64,000 nt of DNA. Source: Clytia hemisphaerica. Lineage: Eukaryota; Cnidaria; Hydrozoa; Leptothecata; Clytiidae. The stretch is from contig CACVBU010000050.1 in NCBI GenBank assembly GCA_902728285.1, forward strand, positions 186,001-250,000, read 5' to 3'. The position numbers and the translations under genes were made by a program. The notes below the pieces were generated by a model. That model made no database searches and was not told the origin of the DNA. It saw only the letters and a list, made by a program, of their open reading frames with translations. Positions 19,465 through 34,400 of the stretch are shown piece by piece (positions within the stretch are counted from its first letter, which is position 1; each line of letters starts with the position of its first letter).

Positions 19465-22400
19465 GTAAGTCTTTATTTTTAATCCCAGGGACAGTGGGTT
19501 TACCAACTGACGGTATGTGCGGTGAAAAAAAATGGCTTTTAGAATCGCATTCTTACAGTGCAGAAAAAAATCGGTGAAATTCATACCCTTACAGTGCATT
19601 TTTTCAAATGTTAAACTCTTTTAGAGCAAAAAAATCAAGATTTTCGAGCAAAAATTTGCAATTTTTCCCAGATTTTTCCTAGATTTGTTGAAATTTCCAC
19701 CCTTACAGTGCATTTCTGATATTTTGAAAAAGATACCCTTAACCGCCTCACATACCCGTCGGTCAATTTGCCTGGCTGCCCCCCCCCCCCCCCGGGTTTT
19801 TAATTTGACATGCCCCAAACTGGGCACACGGCATCGGATCGACGTCCATTTAAGATTCATTAGGTCCAAAAAACATTTAATGGTCTATCTTCCCTAAACG
19901 TTATGAGAAGGGTTTGAGTTAAGGGCTCTGACCATAGTCCAAAAATTGATTTAGGTATTTTAACAAAAAAGTTGTATTTCAGGTTCCTTAACACTTTTAA
20001 CAAAGAATTGCCTTTATAAATTGCTTTTTAATCGAATCCCTTAAGAGTAATTAAGAATTTAATTGCAAAAATGACGTTATGAACTTTAAAAAGACGTTAA
20101 TAATATGTTGCATCACCATCTTTTACAAAAAGTGCTAAGTTTTAATGGGTAATTAACTTTTTTGTTTCAAAATTTCTTTACCCTGTCCGCAAAGAATTGA
20201 ACTTTTTTAAATTTTGCGGAAAATTTTTCTAAAAAGATGTGTCAAAAGTTATGACTGTTTTTTTAAGCAAAATCCAGGTGAAAAATTGATGAAAAACGAC
20301 TATTTTGAAGATTTCGAGACAAAGAAGCATTTACAAAAATTTTCCGCAAAAACTTTTATTGTTCGGTAAAAGATACACCATCTACTGCGAAAATTTTTTC
20401 AAAATGTTTTTTCTTCGCCGAAACTAAGCTCTTCAAAGTTGAAATACTCTTCCTCGCAAAAGTCTTCATTTTCTTCTTCATCAAATTTTTTCAATGCAAT
20501 TTTTGAATTTTCAGATTCAGGAATAGTTTGTCTAACAGAAAATGTATAACATGCCATAGTTTTGTTGGTTACATCAGTCAGAAAACACATTTTAAACACG
20601 GCAATTATGAAAAATTCACTATGGTCAGAGCCCTTAACTAGGTTCTAACGTCTCAAAATGAATGTATCCGCGATCACAACTATCAGGACATTAATGCCTG
20701 TTTCCTGCCTGTTTGCTTTAAAGGAATTTCAATCATTTTTAATTTGATTTCGCTAGCCTCAGGCCAGTCCCCTTTTAAAGGAATAATCTCATTATGGTTT
20801 AAAATATATCATTTTCAGAGCCAGCAAGATAATTCACAAGTTTTTTTTAATTTTTCATTTTAGGGGTCACGATGGAAGGTAAGAATGGTGCTCATAAACC
20901 CACATTCATGTTTTTTGTATATTTAACCAAAGAACAAAGTAATTAGGAATAAGAGGATTTGTAGACTATATTTGGTCTAACGAGCTCTGTATTTATTTCT
21001 TCTACAATATTTAAATTCTGAAATCAATAGTACTATAACACATCTTCTGTGGTTATATTTGGTGAACGGGTGAACGGTACTTATGAATTGATAGTTTTCT
21101 TCAAAACGAATTTTATAACTCTCTTTTCTTTTTCTTTCAGAGGCTAAAAGACTTGGTAAGTTCACTTCCCAGCTTGCACACAACGTTGTTTCAACGTTCA
21201 TCTAACGTTATGTGAACGCTATTAACATTAGATAAACGTTGAAACAACGTTGTGTGCCAGCTGGCTTACTCTTTAGTCCCCGGGGGAGGGGCACTTATAG
21301 GAAGAATTAGGTACCGGGACGTGCTGCTGATCAGGGTCCCTTTCTTAGGCTCTGAAAATATCTGACAGTGATTCAAATTGAGTGATTTTCAAGATGGGTC
21401 GACTTTCGGTCATTTTGGAAATTTTCATTGTAGAAATCAATTTTATTTTCAATTTTTCGTCTACTTTTAGTCGATTTCACCACTTTTTAGGATGTAAAGA
21501 GGGTAATTTTTAGTATTTCGTTCTGACAGGGTCATCTTTTCGAACTCCATCGACACATCCCCGTCGGTCGTCAAAGTCAGTCCCCCTCCCCCGGGTATTT
21601 AGCCTTTTGCAGGAGTGAGAAGTTTGTAGGATTTTTACGGATTCAGAGAGAACGGAAAACGGATCAAATGAAAGTGTATTAAACAGGAATTTTTAAATCA
21701 TATATTTCAATTTTATTGACGTTAAAAATCATTGTCACTCTGTTAGTGGTACGATCATTGACAAAAACTATGGCACAAAGCACAAAAATGTTGTCAGGGA
21801 CGGAGAGCTAAGGACCGGCCAAGCAAAATTTCTTTCCTACCAACATTGTTCCGGAGGGGAGGGGGAGGTTATTGAAATGTATCTAAATTCGTTTATAACC
21901 GAAAATGTGCCATAATATATTGGCAACGATGTAGTTCTTGAGTCTCCCAGGGAAAATATATTGTGTATGATTGATACGTGGGTCAAGGCCGGTCAATACA
22001 ACCAATAATGTTTTTTTTAATGAAGGAAGGTGGCTAGAGGCGTCCAAGTAATAAAATATAAAGGAAAAATTTAAATATTGTTTATCTTTGTCAGTAACTT
22101 AGACAAAGATTCAAACTTTGCATCATTTTTGAAGAATATTTTTCTTTTCTTCTTTTTAGCTAAAATCCACAAAGGTAAGAAGATTTTCTTCAATTTCTTT
22201 TTTTTTAATTCTTTTATCATGAAATTTTGTTAAGAATAATTTTAAGCTTTCTTTAATAATTCATCCCTGAAAATTCCGAAAACGACAGTACCTCTCTTTT
22301 AGGTGCCGTTTGTTACTTTTCCGACCACACATTTATTATATTTTGAAAATATTTTCAGCTGTTAAAAAAAGAATCCCTTATTTTCCTCTAAATAGCTTGG

Positions 22401-25400
22401 TTAAAGTTTAAAATACCATCTTTTTTTTTTTTGGGGGGGGGGGGGTGGGGGTACAATAACTTGCAATTAGGTCCCTGCCGTTTATTAAGAATTTGAAGAT
22501 CTCCCCCATTTCAAAAGAGACCTGAAAGAAGCACAATACATAACATTGAATTGTAAGACTGTAAGACTGTAAATGGGATTTTCCAGAGAAAAAAACCGTA
22601 TACCCCCTGTTGAGGAGGTCCATCCCTCTGTGACTGGAAATGCTGTAACAGGTTTGAGCCCCTCTGAAATTCTGAATTTTAGTAGGATTTATAAATTTAC
22701 CCCCCATAGAATTTCAGTTATTTTTGACAGATTGTTGAACATCCCTATGGAATTCCTCCACATATCAAACCTTACCCCCTTGGAACGGAAATGGAATACG
22801 GGTTTTTTTCCTGGAAAAGCCCAATAATCCTATTTTTCATGTTCTAGCCAAGATGAAATGTAAAGACCATCCAAAGATGTGTGATTATTATTTTTCACGA
22901 GGATATTATAACGATTGTGCTATTGGAGGTGTTAAATGGTATTTCTGTCCTGACTCCTGTGGATATTGCGAACTCCTTAATGCTGGTGAGATTATAAAAA
23001 TAGCTAAAGACTGTCTTCACTTTTTTGAAAATTTCTCAGCATGCAATAATGCTATATCAAAAGTTCTACATCATTGGAAAGATTTTCCCAAGGGGAATAA
23101 TCTAAATGATAAAAGATTTTTGAAAAGTTGAAAAAAATCAAGTGAAAAAATGAAGATGAAAAAAGTGAGATTTTTTCTACTGTTTAAAAAATCATCACAT
23201 GAAATTTTTCCATAATATTTGAACCTTGCTGATCTCAATTTTATGTTCAGATCTTTCGTATCTTTATTAGATAACTCGGTTTGTGTAATTTACGATGCGC
23301 GATCCAACGATTCACGATGCGCGATGCACGATCCATGCATATATTATGTTAATTATTCTAATTATGCACGAATAAGTTTTCATAATGCTAGCTACAAACA
23401 ACATATAACAATAATGAAGAAAAAATTTAAAAAAGAAGGGGAAATAATTTATCATAATCAGAATGATTAAAGTAACTTATATCTTCTGTGAACAAAAAAA
23501 CAAAAATTGATTGCGAGAGAATGAAAATGTTTGCCGCATGCCTCACTCGTTTTTAAAATGAAAGAAAAAGCCTTGACGTCATAGAAAAGTTTTGGCGCGA
23601 AAACTTTATTAAAAAACTCATTTTTGTACGTTCATTATTTTTTTAAGAACAGTGAATAAGGTAAATAAGGAATCATTGGCTACATTATTACTTTTGGCAT
23701 GTTCTTATAAAAAAAGCCTTTCACCAACTGAATTACAACTGGTGCTTTTATTTATTTGATCTTTTTCTTTGTTTGACTGGCCTGGAAGATCAAGTTAATT
23801 CATTTGATTTTTCTCAAAAAAGGTGAGTTTATACACGCGCTCTTCATTAAAAAAGGTCTTCCCTATTTTACCACAACATTGTAAATTTTTGTTTATAACC
23901 CTGTCTCAATCCAATGGATTTGGTTGGTTTAATCGGAGAAACGTTTTTTTTAAATAAAGAAAGCAAAAAGGTTACAAGATATTCAATTCAAATCATGGGC
24001 AAAATGTTTTGATTTGATTTGATTGTTGAGGTTGAAATATCTTCACGCATACTTTACATTGATTTTCCAGGAATACAAAAGAAAGAATTAAAATATGTGA
24101 TTACTAAAACCTGTAAATGCATAATTAGAATAATTAATGCATGGATCGTGCATCGTGCATCGTGAATCGTTGGATCGCGCATCGTAAATTACACAAACCG
24201 TACATAACTTAGACTTTGAAGAAGGCCTAAAACAGCCAAAAGTGACCAAAAACAGCAAAAATGACCAACTTCACATTGCTATAACTGTTTTATTGCCCCC
24301 GCAGGAGCGCAGCGACGAGGAGGCACTCATAGTTTCACGCATAGATATTGGACTGGAATCTCGAAATTTTGTTGTTTTTTTGTGTTTTGTCGCGCAATCA
24401 TCCCCGTAGTTAGTCTCTTCCGTAAATGTTCGGTTTTTAGTAGTATGCGTATTTTCATATTACGTTATATGCTATTACCATTATTACGTATTACAATTTA
24501 TTAGTTTTGATTTAGTTTGAAAAGCTGAAGCGAGTGTTACAAATGCAAATTATTTATAACAGTGTATGATATAACACGAATTACAATATTACTTGTGCAA
24601 ATCAAAACAAACAAAATGGCAGACTGGTTATGATGATGAGCTGATTCATTGACTGGAAAAAGTGTTTTGTATGTCAAATTTTGTTTCTTGTCTTTGAAAC
24701 TGAATACTAAATACTGTAATTTAGTCAGAAGTTCATTTCAGCAATGATTTCAATTCTTTTTCTGGAATCTTTAAAGAAATTTGCTCAAGTTTTTTAATGT
24801 ATACGTACATTTGATATTTGATATTTTTTGTTCAAACTGTAATTTATCTTCGTCTGTTATTATATTAATAACTAGCTTTATTGTTTATAGAGCTTCTTGA
24901 GCTTTAAATACCATCTTATGGTCGTAACTCGAGAAAGTCCTTCTTAACTTAGTAAAACAAGATACCGGCAAAGTTCAAAAAATGTTGAATGTATGCATAT
25001 GGCCATATTATGTAAAGTTGAATCCAAAAGTGGTTGAATGAATGTTGAATGTCAATCAATGTAAACAAACTTTTTCATTTGGATTTACCTCACTTAGAGT
25101 GTATTCACTGTTTTAACATTCATTTAACTTTACATGCGCATATTCAACTTTTTCTAAATAACCTATACTCCAGTGGTTTGGTGAAATAGCTCCAATTCTG
25201 GCTTTCCAAGTTAGGAGGGACCTTCCCGAAGGCATTTAACGGTGGTTAGACTAGATACACAGACAGTCATACGGAAACACAATAAAGTAAAAGTATATAG
25301 CTATAAACTCAAAAAGTCTAGCTTCCTGGAGGCACGTCTTTTCATTGTCTGCGCTGCGATCATCTTAATGGCTTCTATCCTTTCAGCTTGGAGAAAAGAT

Positions 25401-28400
25401 TGCATCACATCATGAAAAAGTACTATGCACTTGAAAAAAAATTAAAGCGCATTTCAACTTTTCTCGACTGTAAGTCTGAATAGACCACAATGGCATTCCT
25501 TTATTTTTCTTTTGACCAACAACATAGAAGATTTTGCTTGAGAAGTGAAATCACAGCGTACACAAGAGGAGCCCAGGCCTTAACTAGGATTGGTTTCACC
25601 CAATTTAAGATGGCGCAGAACTTTTTGATAAATTTTATACGTAGTATTTTCTTGACTATTGTTTATTAGGCAAAGTAGCAATAGAGAATTGTTGAAATAT
25701 AGTAGCCAATGAAAAAAGCAAGCTATTTCTGATTGGTTGCCTTGTTGATTTATAGACCTTTTTTTAAAGAGGCAGCCACGTTGAATAATTATGTACTCCA
25801 GCATAAAAACAGTGATACAGCCATGCATAATTACTGTATTATGCATATTTTGAAAATTATGCATGGCTGTATCGTTGTTTTTATGCTGGAGTACATGATT
25901 ATTCAAAATGGCTGCCTCTTGTTAAAAAAGGTCTATTCACCGCTATATATTTTGCCTACAATCTAAGATGTCTGCGGCATTATCAGAAAAGGTCTATTGT
26001 GAATAATAATCATGACATATATTGTTGTAAGAAAGAAACTGGGAGAAAAAAACAAACAGGAGATGTGAAAACCAGTAAGCTAATGATACCATAATTTTTG
26101 AAATAAATTTTTGAGAAGCTTTTCCTTAAATTTTATCAAATTATCAAGCTGCATGAATTCTTGAAGTATTGTGTTAATGGAATATAATTTTTTTTTCAAG
26201 CATATGCCTCAATCAATTAATCAATCATTCAATAAGTATCAATCAATTATTCCTGATTATTTTTAATGCTTTAATCTTTAAAGCATTAAAAGCTTTATAA
26301 GTGCATGACATGATCTTCTGCGTGGGCATTTAGTGAAAGCTATGACTAGTCTGAGAAAGATACGATAATTCGGAGTACAGATTTGAAATCGGCAAGGTCC
26401 AATTCTTCATCATTTTTCAATTAATAAAAAATCTTTTATCATTTACGTTATTCTCCTTGGAAATAAATTTCTAAAGGTGTATAAAACTTATTTCTAGCAG
26501 TATGAATGGAAGCTGAGAAAATGTCGAAAGATTAAAGTGTCCTTATACTTTTGAGACAAAACCTGGTTAAATTGTTCTGATCAAAAAGAGTGTATTATTT
26601 CTCCATGTAGCCCAAGGCATATTGCCAGCAGGTCAAGATTTTCATTTATCTTAAAATGTTTTGTGCATTTCTTAACGGAAATTCTTCATATATGTCTACT
26701 CTTGTCTCCCGAATAGACGGGGGGAGGGGGTCCAAATAAGCAGGGAGGTAGGAAAATATTCTATTAAAAATAAGTTAGTTTGATATTCAGTTTGATATTC
26801 GAAATTCAGTTTGATATTCGACTTTTTGCTCTACGAAGGAGAGCAGACATATGTTGCACTTTTAAACTTCAAAATATGTTAGCCACTATTCCTAAGTATC
26901 ATTTCCACCAAAAATGGTCGCTCTCCGCCACAATGGGGGAGCTCTAAAATTATACAAAAAATATGAACATTTTTAAAAACATTGCTGAGCTGCATCAAAT
27001 ATTTAACAGATGACTGCTCTCCCTCATAGGGCTCAAAATGCTAATTAGTCGATTTTCAAACTAAGTGGTTGTATAATTTTAGAGCTCCCCCATTATGGTG
27101 GAGAGCGACCATTTTTGATGAAAATGATACTTAGGAATAGTGGCTAACATATTTTGAAGTTTAGAAGTGCAACATATGACTGTTCTCCCTCATAGGGCTC
27201 AAAACACTATATAGTCGATTTTCAAACTAAGTGGTTGTATAAGTTTAGAGCTCCCCCATTGCGGTGGAGAGCGACCATTTTTGGTTGAAATGATACTTAG
27301 GAATAGTGGCTAACATATTTTGAAGTTTAGAAGTGCAACATATGACTGCTCCCTCTCATAGGGCTCAAAACGCTAATTAGTCGATTTTCAAACTAAGTGG
27401 TTGTATAATTTTAGAGCTCCCCCATTATGGTGGAGAGCGACCATTTTTGGTGGAAATGATACTTAGGAATAGTAGCTAACATATTTTGAAGTTTAGAAGT
27501 ACAACAGATGACTGCTCTCCCTCATAGGGCTCAAAACGCTAATTAGTCGATTTTCAAACTAAGTGGTTGTATAATTTTAGAGCTCCCCCATTGTGGTGGA
27601 GAGCGACCATTTTTGGTGGAAATGATACTTAGGAATAATGGCTAACATATTTTGAAGTTTAGAAGTGCAACAGATAACTGTTCTCCCTCATAGGGCTCAA
27701 AACGCTAATTAGTCGATTTTCAAACTAAGTGGTTGTATAATTTTATAGCTCCCCCATTGTGGTGGAGAGCGACCATTTTTGGTGGAAATGATACTTAGGA
27801 ATAATGGCTAACATATTTTGAAGTTTAGAAGTGCAACAGATGACTGCTCTCCCTCATAGGGCTCAAAACCCTAATCAGTCGATTTTCAAACTAAGTGGTT
27901 GTATAATTTTATAGCTCCCCCATTGTGGTGGAGAGCGACCATTTTTGGTGGAAATGATACTTAGGAATAATGGCTAACATATTTTGAAGTTTAGAAGTGC
28001 AACAGATGACTGCTCTCCCTCATAGGGCTCAAAACGCTAATTAGTCGATTTTCAAACTAAGTGGTTGTATAATTTTAGAGCTCCCCCGTTGTGGTGGAGA
28101 GCGACCATTTTTGGTGGAAATGATACTTAGGAATAGTGGCTAACATATTTTGAAGTTTAGAAGTGCAACAGATGACTGCTCTCCCTCATAGGGCTCAAAA
28201 CGCTAATTAGTCGATTTTCAAACTAAGTGGTTGTATAATTTTAGAGCTCCCCCATTGTGGTGGAGAGCGACCATTTTTGGTGGAAATGATACTTAGGAAT
28301 AATGGCTAACATATTTTGAAGTTTAGAAGTGCAACAGATGACTGCTCTCCCTCATAGGGCTCAAAACGCTAATTAGTCGATTTTCAAACTAAGTGGTTGT

Positions 28401-31400
28401 ATAATTTTAGAGCTCCCCCATTGTGGTGGAGAGCGACCATTTTTGGTGGAAATGATACTTAGGAATAGTGGCTAACATATTTTGAAGTTTAGAAGTGCAA
28501 CATATGACTGCTCTCCCTCATAGGGCTCAAAACGCTAATTAGTCGATTTTCAAACTAAGTGGTTGTATAATTTTAGAGCTCCCCCATTGTGGTGGAGAGC
28601 GACCATTTTTGGTGGAAATGATACTTAGGAATAGTGGCTAACATATTTTGAAGTTTAGAAGTGCAACAGATGTCTGTTCTCCTTCGCAGAGGAAAAAATC
28701 GAATATCAACTGAATATNTTATTCAAATTTAATTAGCGGGGGGATGGATTTTTTTTTTCTTAACAATTAGCGGGGGGACGTCTATTCGGGAGACAAGAGT
28801 AATTTTACAAGAAGAATCTCAAATGTCTTGTCCATCCGAATTGAGAAGAATAGTTCTTTTTTTTACATATACTCCAGCTGGCACACAACGTTTTTTCGAC
28901 GTTCATCTAACGTTCACATCACGACGCCCACATAACGTTAGATGAACGCTGAAACAACGTTGTGTGCCAGCTGGGACTCCTCAAGGAATCTTTTATTTCC
29001 TCCAAATTATTCTTATTTTGCAATCAAAATTATCTAAACATAATCTCTTTTCAAGGTACGCCCATTCCAAACCCACCGCCCGGTTGCCATGACTTTGAGT
29101 ATTGGTGTCCAAGGATGGCGGAATATGGAGAATGTGATTCAAATGAAGCTTTCATGAAAATGTTTTGTAGAAAATCATGCAATCTCTGTCTTGAAGGTAT
29201 ACATTTAAACGGCCTTACACATTGTTTTTTACGATTTTTGTAATTATTTTTCTAAGAAATTTGGTGTTTCAGGGACCCTGAAAGCCTGAAAATGCTAATA
29301 ACTTATTGTTCTTAACATTTTGGTCATCGAAGCCTTATTCCTACGGATTTTCTTAACTTTTCAAGTTTTAGGCCTAAAAATTTTCATTAAATAATTTCAT
29401 TTTTACGGTTTTTGTAATTGTTTTTCTAAGAAATTTGGTGTTTTAGGGACCCTGAAAGCCTTAAAATGCTAATAACTTATTGTTCTTAACATTTTGGTCA
29501 TCGAAATCTTATGTAAAATCTCGGTCAAAATATATTGGGAATTTTGGTTAATTCCTCGTTTTCAGCAATTTAAAGTTCGGGCGAAAAAGTCACTTTTGGG
29601 CAAATTTATAATCCAACCTAATCCAACCCGTCCAACCTAATTTAGAGCGCTTCCAAATTGTTTGTAGTTGTAAGATTTCGTGGGAATTTCCCTTTTTTCT
29701 CAAACTTATGACTTTGATTGTAGTTTTCTATTATAAAAAACGTGTATTCGTTAATAAACAAGACGACTCGAAAGTCGAACATTGTAAGACGAAATAGAGA
29801 AAATGCTTCGAACCTTGAAAGTTTGAAAGGGATAAGACTGAGAGATACTGAACGTAAAATAACGAGGTCAAGCAGGAGGATATCTGCTGTACAACGACGT
29901 GTGAAACGTGATGCCTGGAGTAAATTGTAAGGTCGTAGATAGTATTTTACTTTTTCATAGAGAACCTGAATCCTATCCATAAAACATCATAAAGATTCCC
30001 TTTTGTAAGAGTAAAAAAGGCTTCTATAGATGGCAAATCCTAATGCAATATTAAAATATGTTAAAAAAGCTCAACCAAGGCTTGGCCAAGACAAGATTAG
30101 GGGCTTTTATTTAGCACCAGTCACTCTTTTTCCCACCTGCTGTACCCCTATATATCAGGTTCGCGTTGTATTGAACAATAGAGCCATTGTTTGGATATCA
30201 AAATGCGCAAATCATTCTTGTGTTTTGTTGTTGGAGCATTATCTACTCTGTTGATGCATCAGACTGTCGTGCTGTCGTGTTGGATGCTGAAAAGTATTAT
30301 CAGATTACACTGCTCAAAACTGTCTGGTGTTTGTCCAGTGTTACGTTACACAAATTCTTGACACTGGTCGGTCAAACACCGGACTTTTTTCTTTTACCCA
30401 GCAAGAGAGTGATTCACATCTGGTCCCGTGTTAGGATTGTCCAGTGGTACAAAGTTTTCTTGTTTGACACCTGTCATTTTGTGTCCGGTGCTTCAGTATA
30501 GCCGCTGTGTTGGCAGGGTCTTAGCCTTATTCAACCTGATATTGCGTCCTATGAAAACAAAGTTCTATTCCAGATAGACCTTTTGCTAGACAGGATATCA
30601 AATAATAAATTAATAAACCAGCCTCAAAACAATGATTAGAAAAGTTAATGCCCAATTAAAATAATTATGTGCTATAATGTGGTCATTGTTTTAGTGCTGG
30701 AGTCTTTTAAACACCCTCCCATTCGTTACAATCACGTGCTCGGTCCAGTTTTTCAGAGGCAAAAATCAAAAAGTTTGTGGCTTGAACCTGGCCCGAATAT
30801 CAATGACTTAGGGCTGAAAATTGTTTGGGTTTAGTTCAGTTTCGGGTATTTGTGTCATGCATATGAGTCGTTGTTCGGGCCATGTTGTGGGTCGTACCAA
30901 TTCTGAAGGATTTGTAATAGACCCTATTGTTATTGCCTATAAACATAGAGGTATAAAGAAAGACAGGAGATGAATTTGTCGGTAATTGGTCGTTAAGGTC
31001 TTTTGATTTCTTTTATGTAATAAATCAAAAGAAATTCTAGGCTCGCCCGATGAAATACGACTTTTTAGTAGAACTCAAGTTTGCTCTGAACATTCTTATT
31101 ATCAGCATCGAAGATTTCTAGCCTTCTAATATACGAGAATAAAATGAAATTTAGCTCCACGAAATAAGTTTGCGTTCAATTTTGTCATCCATTAAATTTT
31201 GTTTTGAAAAGATATTTTCTTCAGCCAGAAAATAAAAAGTTCTTTATAAGCACACACAATTTCAGACCCAACTTGTAGACAAAAGGTCGCTGGAGAATTT
31301 TGGAGGAAAGTATTAAGCATAGAGTTCACCTTGAAGAAAATGTTGATCGAAAAATCTTGTCATTTGATGAAGGATTGCAAAGTTTACAGGCCCTTTTTTA

Positions 31401-34400
31401 GTCCAAATATTTTCTTACGCCGATGTCAGAAACAATGAATCTCGTCTCATCTTATTTCCGACACTTGAGTTAGCCAATAAGATTTCACCTATCAACAAAA
31501 GAGCTCATTAAAAATGCACGATATATGAGATTATGAGCATGCGTACCTCGTAATTTTTTTAATCGTAGGGCGAGCATGGTTACAATAGCATACTTCTCCT
31601 GTTTCTTTATACCTCCATGCTATAAATTATTGGAATAGTTGTTTTGGAGAACGCGACGGCCTTTTGAATAACAAATTACTCCACATACTGTACATTACTT
31701 TCCCTCAGCCAATAAAAACGTGATAAATTATCTTGTCTCTAGGTTACTCATGTACGTAAAATTCTACTTTAGACCTTACGGAAAGTCGTTCGTAAGGCTG
31801 TCTTTTGGGAATTTCCCCGACATTATGTAGAGATTTTGTTAACGTAAGCAAACTCTACAGAAGGTCTTAAAACACTACGTAAGCTTAGGGAAATTCCCAC
31901 TCTTCAAGGCCTTAAGTAAAATTTTACGTACATGTGAAAAAAGCTTTATGGAGTAATTAGTTATTCAATTGGCCGTCGCGTTCTCCAAAACAAGTATTAG
32001 TAATGGATATCCAATCTGAACCTATTGGTTTTTGATTGGTCATCAATTGGAATAAGTTATTAATTGTGTATTGAGCATTTCTTCTAAAAATCACTTAGTA
32101 AAACAGACTGTTTGACACAGCCAATAGACCTTTTCGCCTTTGATGTAATTTATACCGTAACTTGGTCTAATGTCGACACCACTCCTCTAATTTTGACACT
32201 CTTTTTATCAACTGAAATTGATAGAAAGGTTGAAACTGTTTTTCTTTGCTTAGTGGTCAGAGAGGAATAATCCTTTTTCAATCAGTGATTCAAGCTTTCA
32301 TATTATTCCTGTCTCTAAAGAAGGGTGTCGGAATTAGATGAGGGGTGTCGATATTAGACCAACTTACGGTATGCAAGGAGGACCAAGAAGCCATTTTTCA
32401 TATAAATCATAGATTGAAAAAAAGATAAATCATTTGGAAAATGACATCCTTTATATGCAAAATTATGTATATAAATCTGTCTCGGCAATCTATGATTTGC
32501 ATGAAAAATGGCTGCTTGCATATAAATGACATAAATGGTGAAAAGGTCTATTCGTCTCACAATCAATAACTATGACTAATTGCTAAAAACATATTCTACC
32601 TGCGTTTTGTATTGAAGGGTTCTGTTGTCAGTTGTGGTGTGTGGTGAAAAAGAAGTCAAAAACTCTTTATTTATACTACTGAGCACTGTAAAATTTATTG
32701 GTGCATTCACTAACTACACAAACATAAAACACTAAGTAGTAAACGAATGACAAACCTCTTTAAATACTCTACAAGTTACCAGAAAACATAAGTAGTAAAA
32801 ATATATACAACAGCCCGACAGTAACAACACAAAAACGTACAATTCGGTTTCACTTCTGATGCATGAACTCTACATGCTGAGCTGCTTATCAAAGACACCA
32901 TCCAGAGATACAACCACAATGGTTCCGCCGTGTATATTGACGCAGAAAAAGCATTCGACACCTGCAACTGGTACAAACTTTTTCAGTCACTACAACAAAA
33001 AGGAACCCTACCGGACAAAGTGATTAAATCCTTGATACAGCTATATCTTAACGGGAAAGGAATGATAAGATACCATAACGCATACTCGGATACTTTCAAA
33101 TTATCCCAAGGTGTACGACAAGGATCGATTTTGGCACCATTTTTATACAACCTATATACTGAAGACCTCATTGACAGAATTCAAGACTTAAATATCGGAA
33201 AATTCCTACCAGGAGATATTGTCAAGCACCTTCAACGACTCTTGGACACCTGCCTGATCTACGGCAAAGAGCACGCCATAAAATTCAACGAACAAAAAAC
33301 ACAGTTTGTCATTTCGGGGCAAAGTCCAATATCGAATCCGTACCTCACAATAAACTCGTCATTCGTTACAGTAAAATCGGAAATGAAGCACCTGAGATTC
33401 AATTGGGGAACGAAAAGGAATGCATTATCTTGACAGACGCAAAGAATCCAGACTTTCAGAACTGTGGGCAACTACAACCTCCTTATTATCAAGCGGAGTC
33501 AGATGGTATCACCATAGTATAAGAAAGCCGCGGCTGGAATGATAACATCTGAATTTCTGTTGTTCTATCTCTGTCGTATTAGATGACTATTTGTTGATCA
33601 AGAAGTCAACACTAAGAAATTTAAACAAGCACAAAATGGCTAAGCTGAAAGAACTCAAAAATTAATGATGTGCCTCGAAATGCCTTGACAATATTTCAGT
33701 GAAATCTTTTTAGAAATCAATGAAAAAATACATCAAGAGAATACTGTGAAAATTTCAAACCAGCACCTTCAAAATATATCATTTAAACTGACAGGAAAGT
33801 TGTCATCTTGAATATAGTTCTTATAATTTCGATTTTGGCGAAAAACTATTGTTTCCACAAAATACCTCTAAAATATGTCCAAAATTAGTTCAAATGTTCT
33901 ATTGGGTACATATTCAAAGATATCTAGCAACAAAAAAACTTTTTGTGAAGGAAAATAAGAGAAAAATTTCAAAAACTATCTACCAATAATAAACTGACAA
34001 TCTTGATGTTCTTATAAAGCTCGGAGACAGAGATGGAACAGCAATTTAACTGAAAAGACGATGCAGTACATATTCCAGCCGCGGCTTTCATATACTATGG
34101 TATCACCCAAGCACCACAGCCTACGTGTTTTGATCAATCATTGTCCCCAAAGTGTTATATGGCGTCGAAATATTGGACATCAACAGATACTTCGAGACTT
34201 TATTGAACAAACAGTGCAGAAATTCCCTGAAAACTCTATGGGGGATCTCCAAGCACTATATAAATGACCTGAAATCTTTTTTCAAATTTATCGTTCGACA
34301 TCAAATCCAGGAAAATAAAGTTCCTCGTGACGAATGAAATCACGAGAAAATACTCGGGTGAAACAAGGCATGTCCAAAATAAATTTTGCGTGACGTGCAT

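Noticed and set aside
22408-22707. 99-residue minus-strand frame
   Set aside because: Starts and ends in MITE and homopolymer sequence; no motif.
26698-28800. CRISPR array
   Set aside because: Units are direct repeats without unique spacers, in an animal genome and within a fold-back element.
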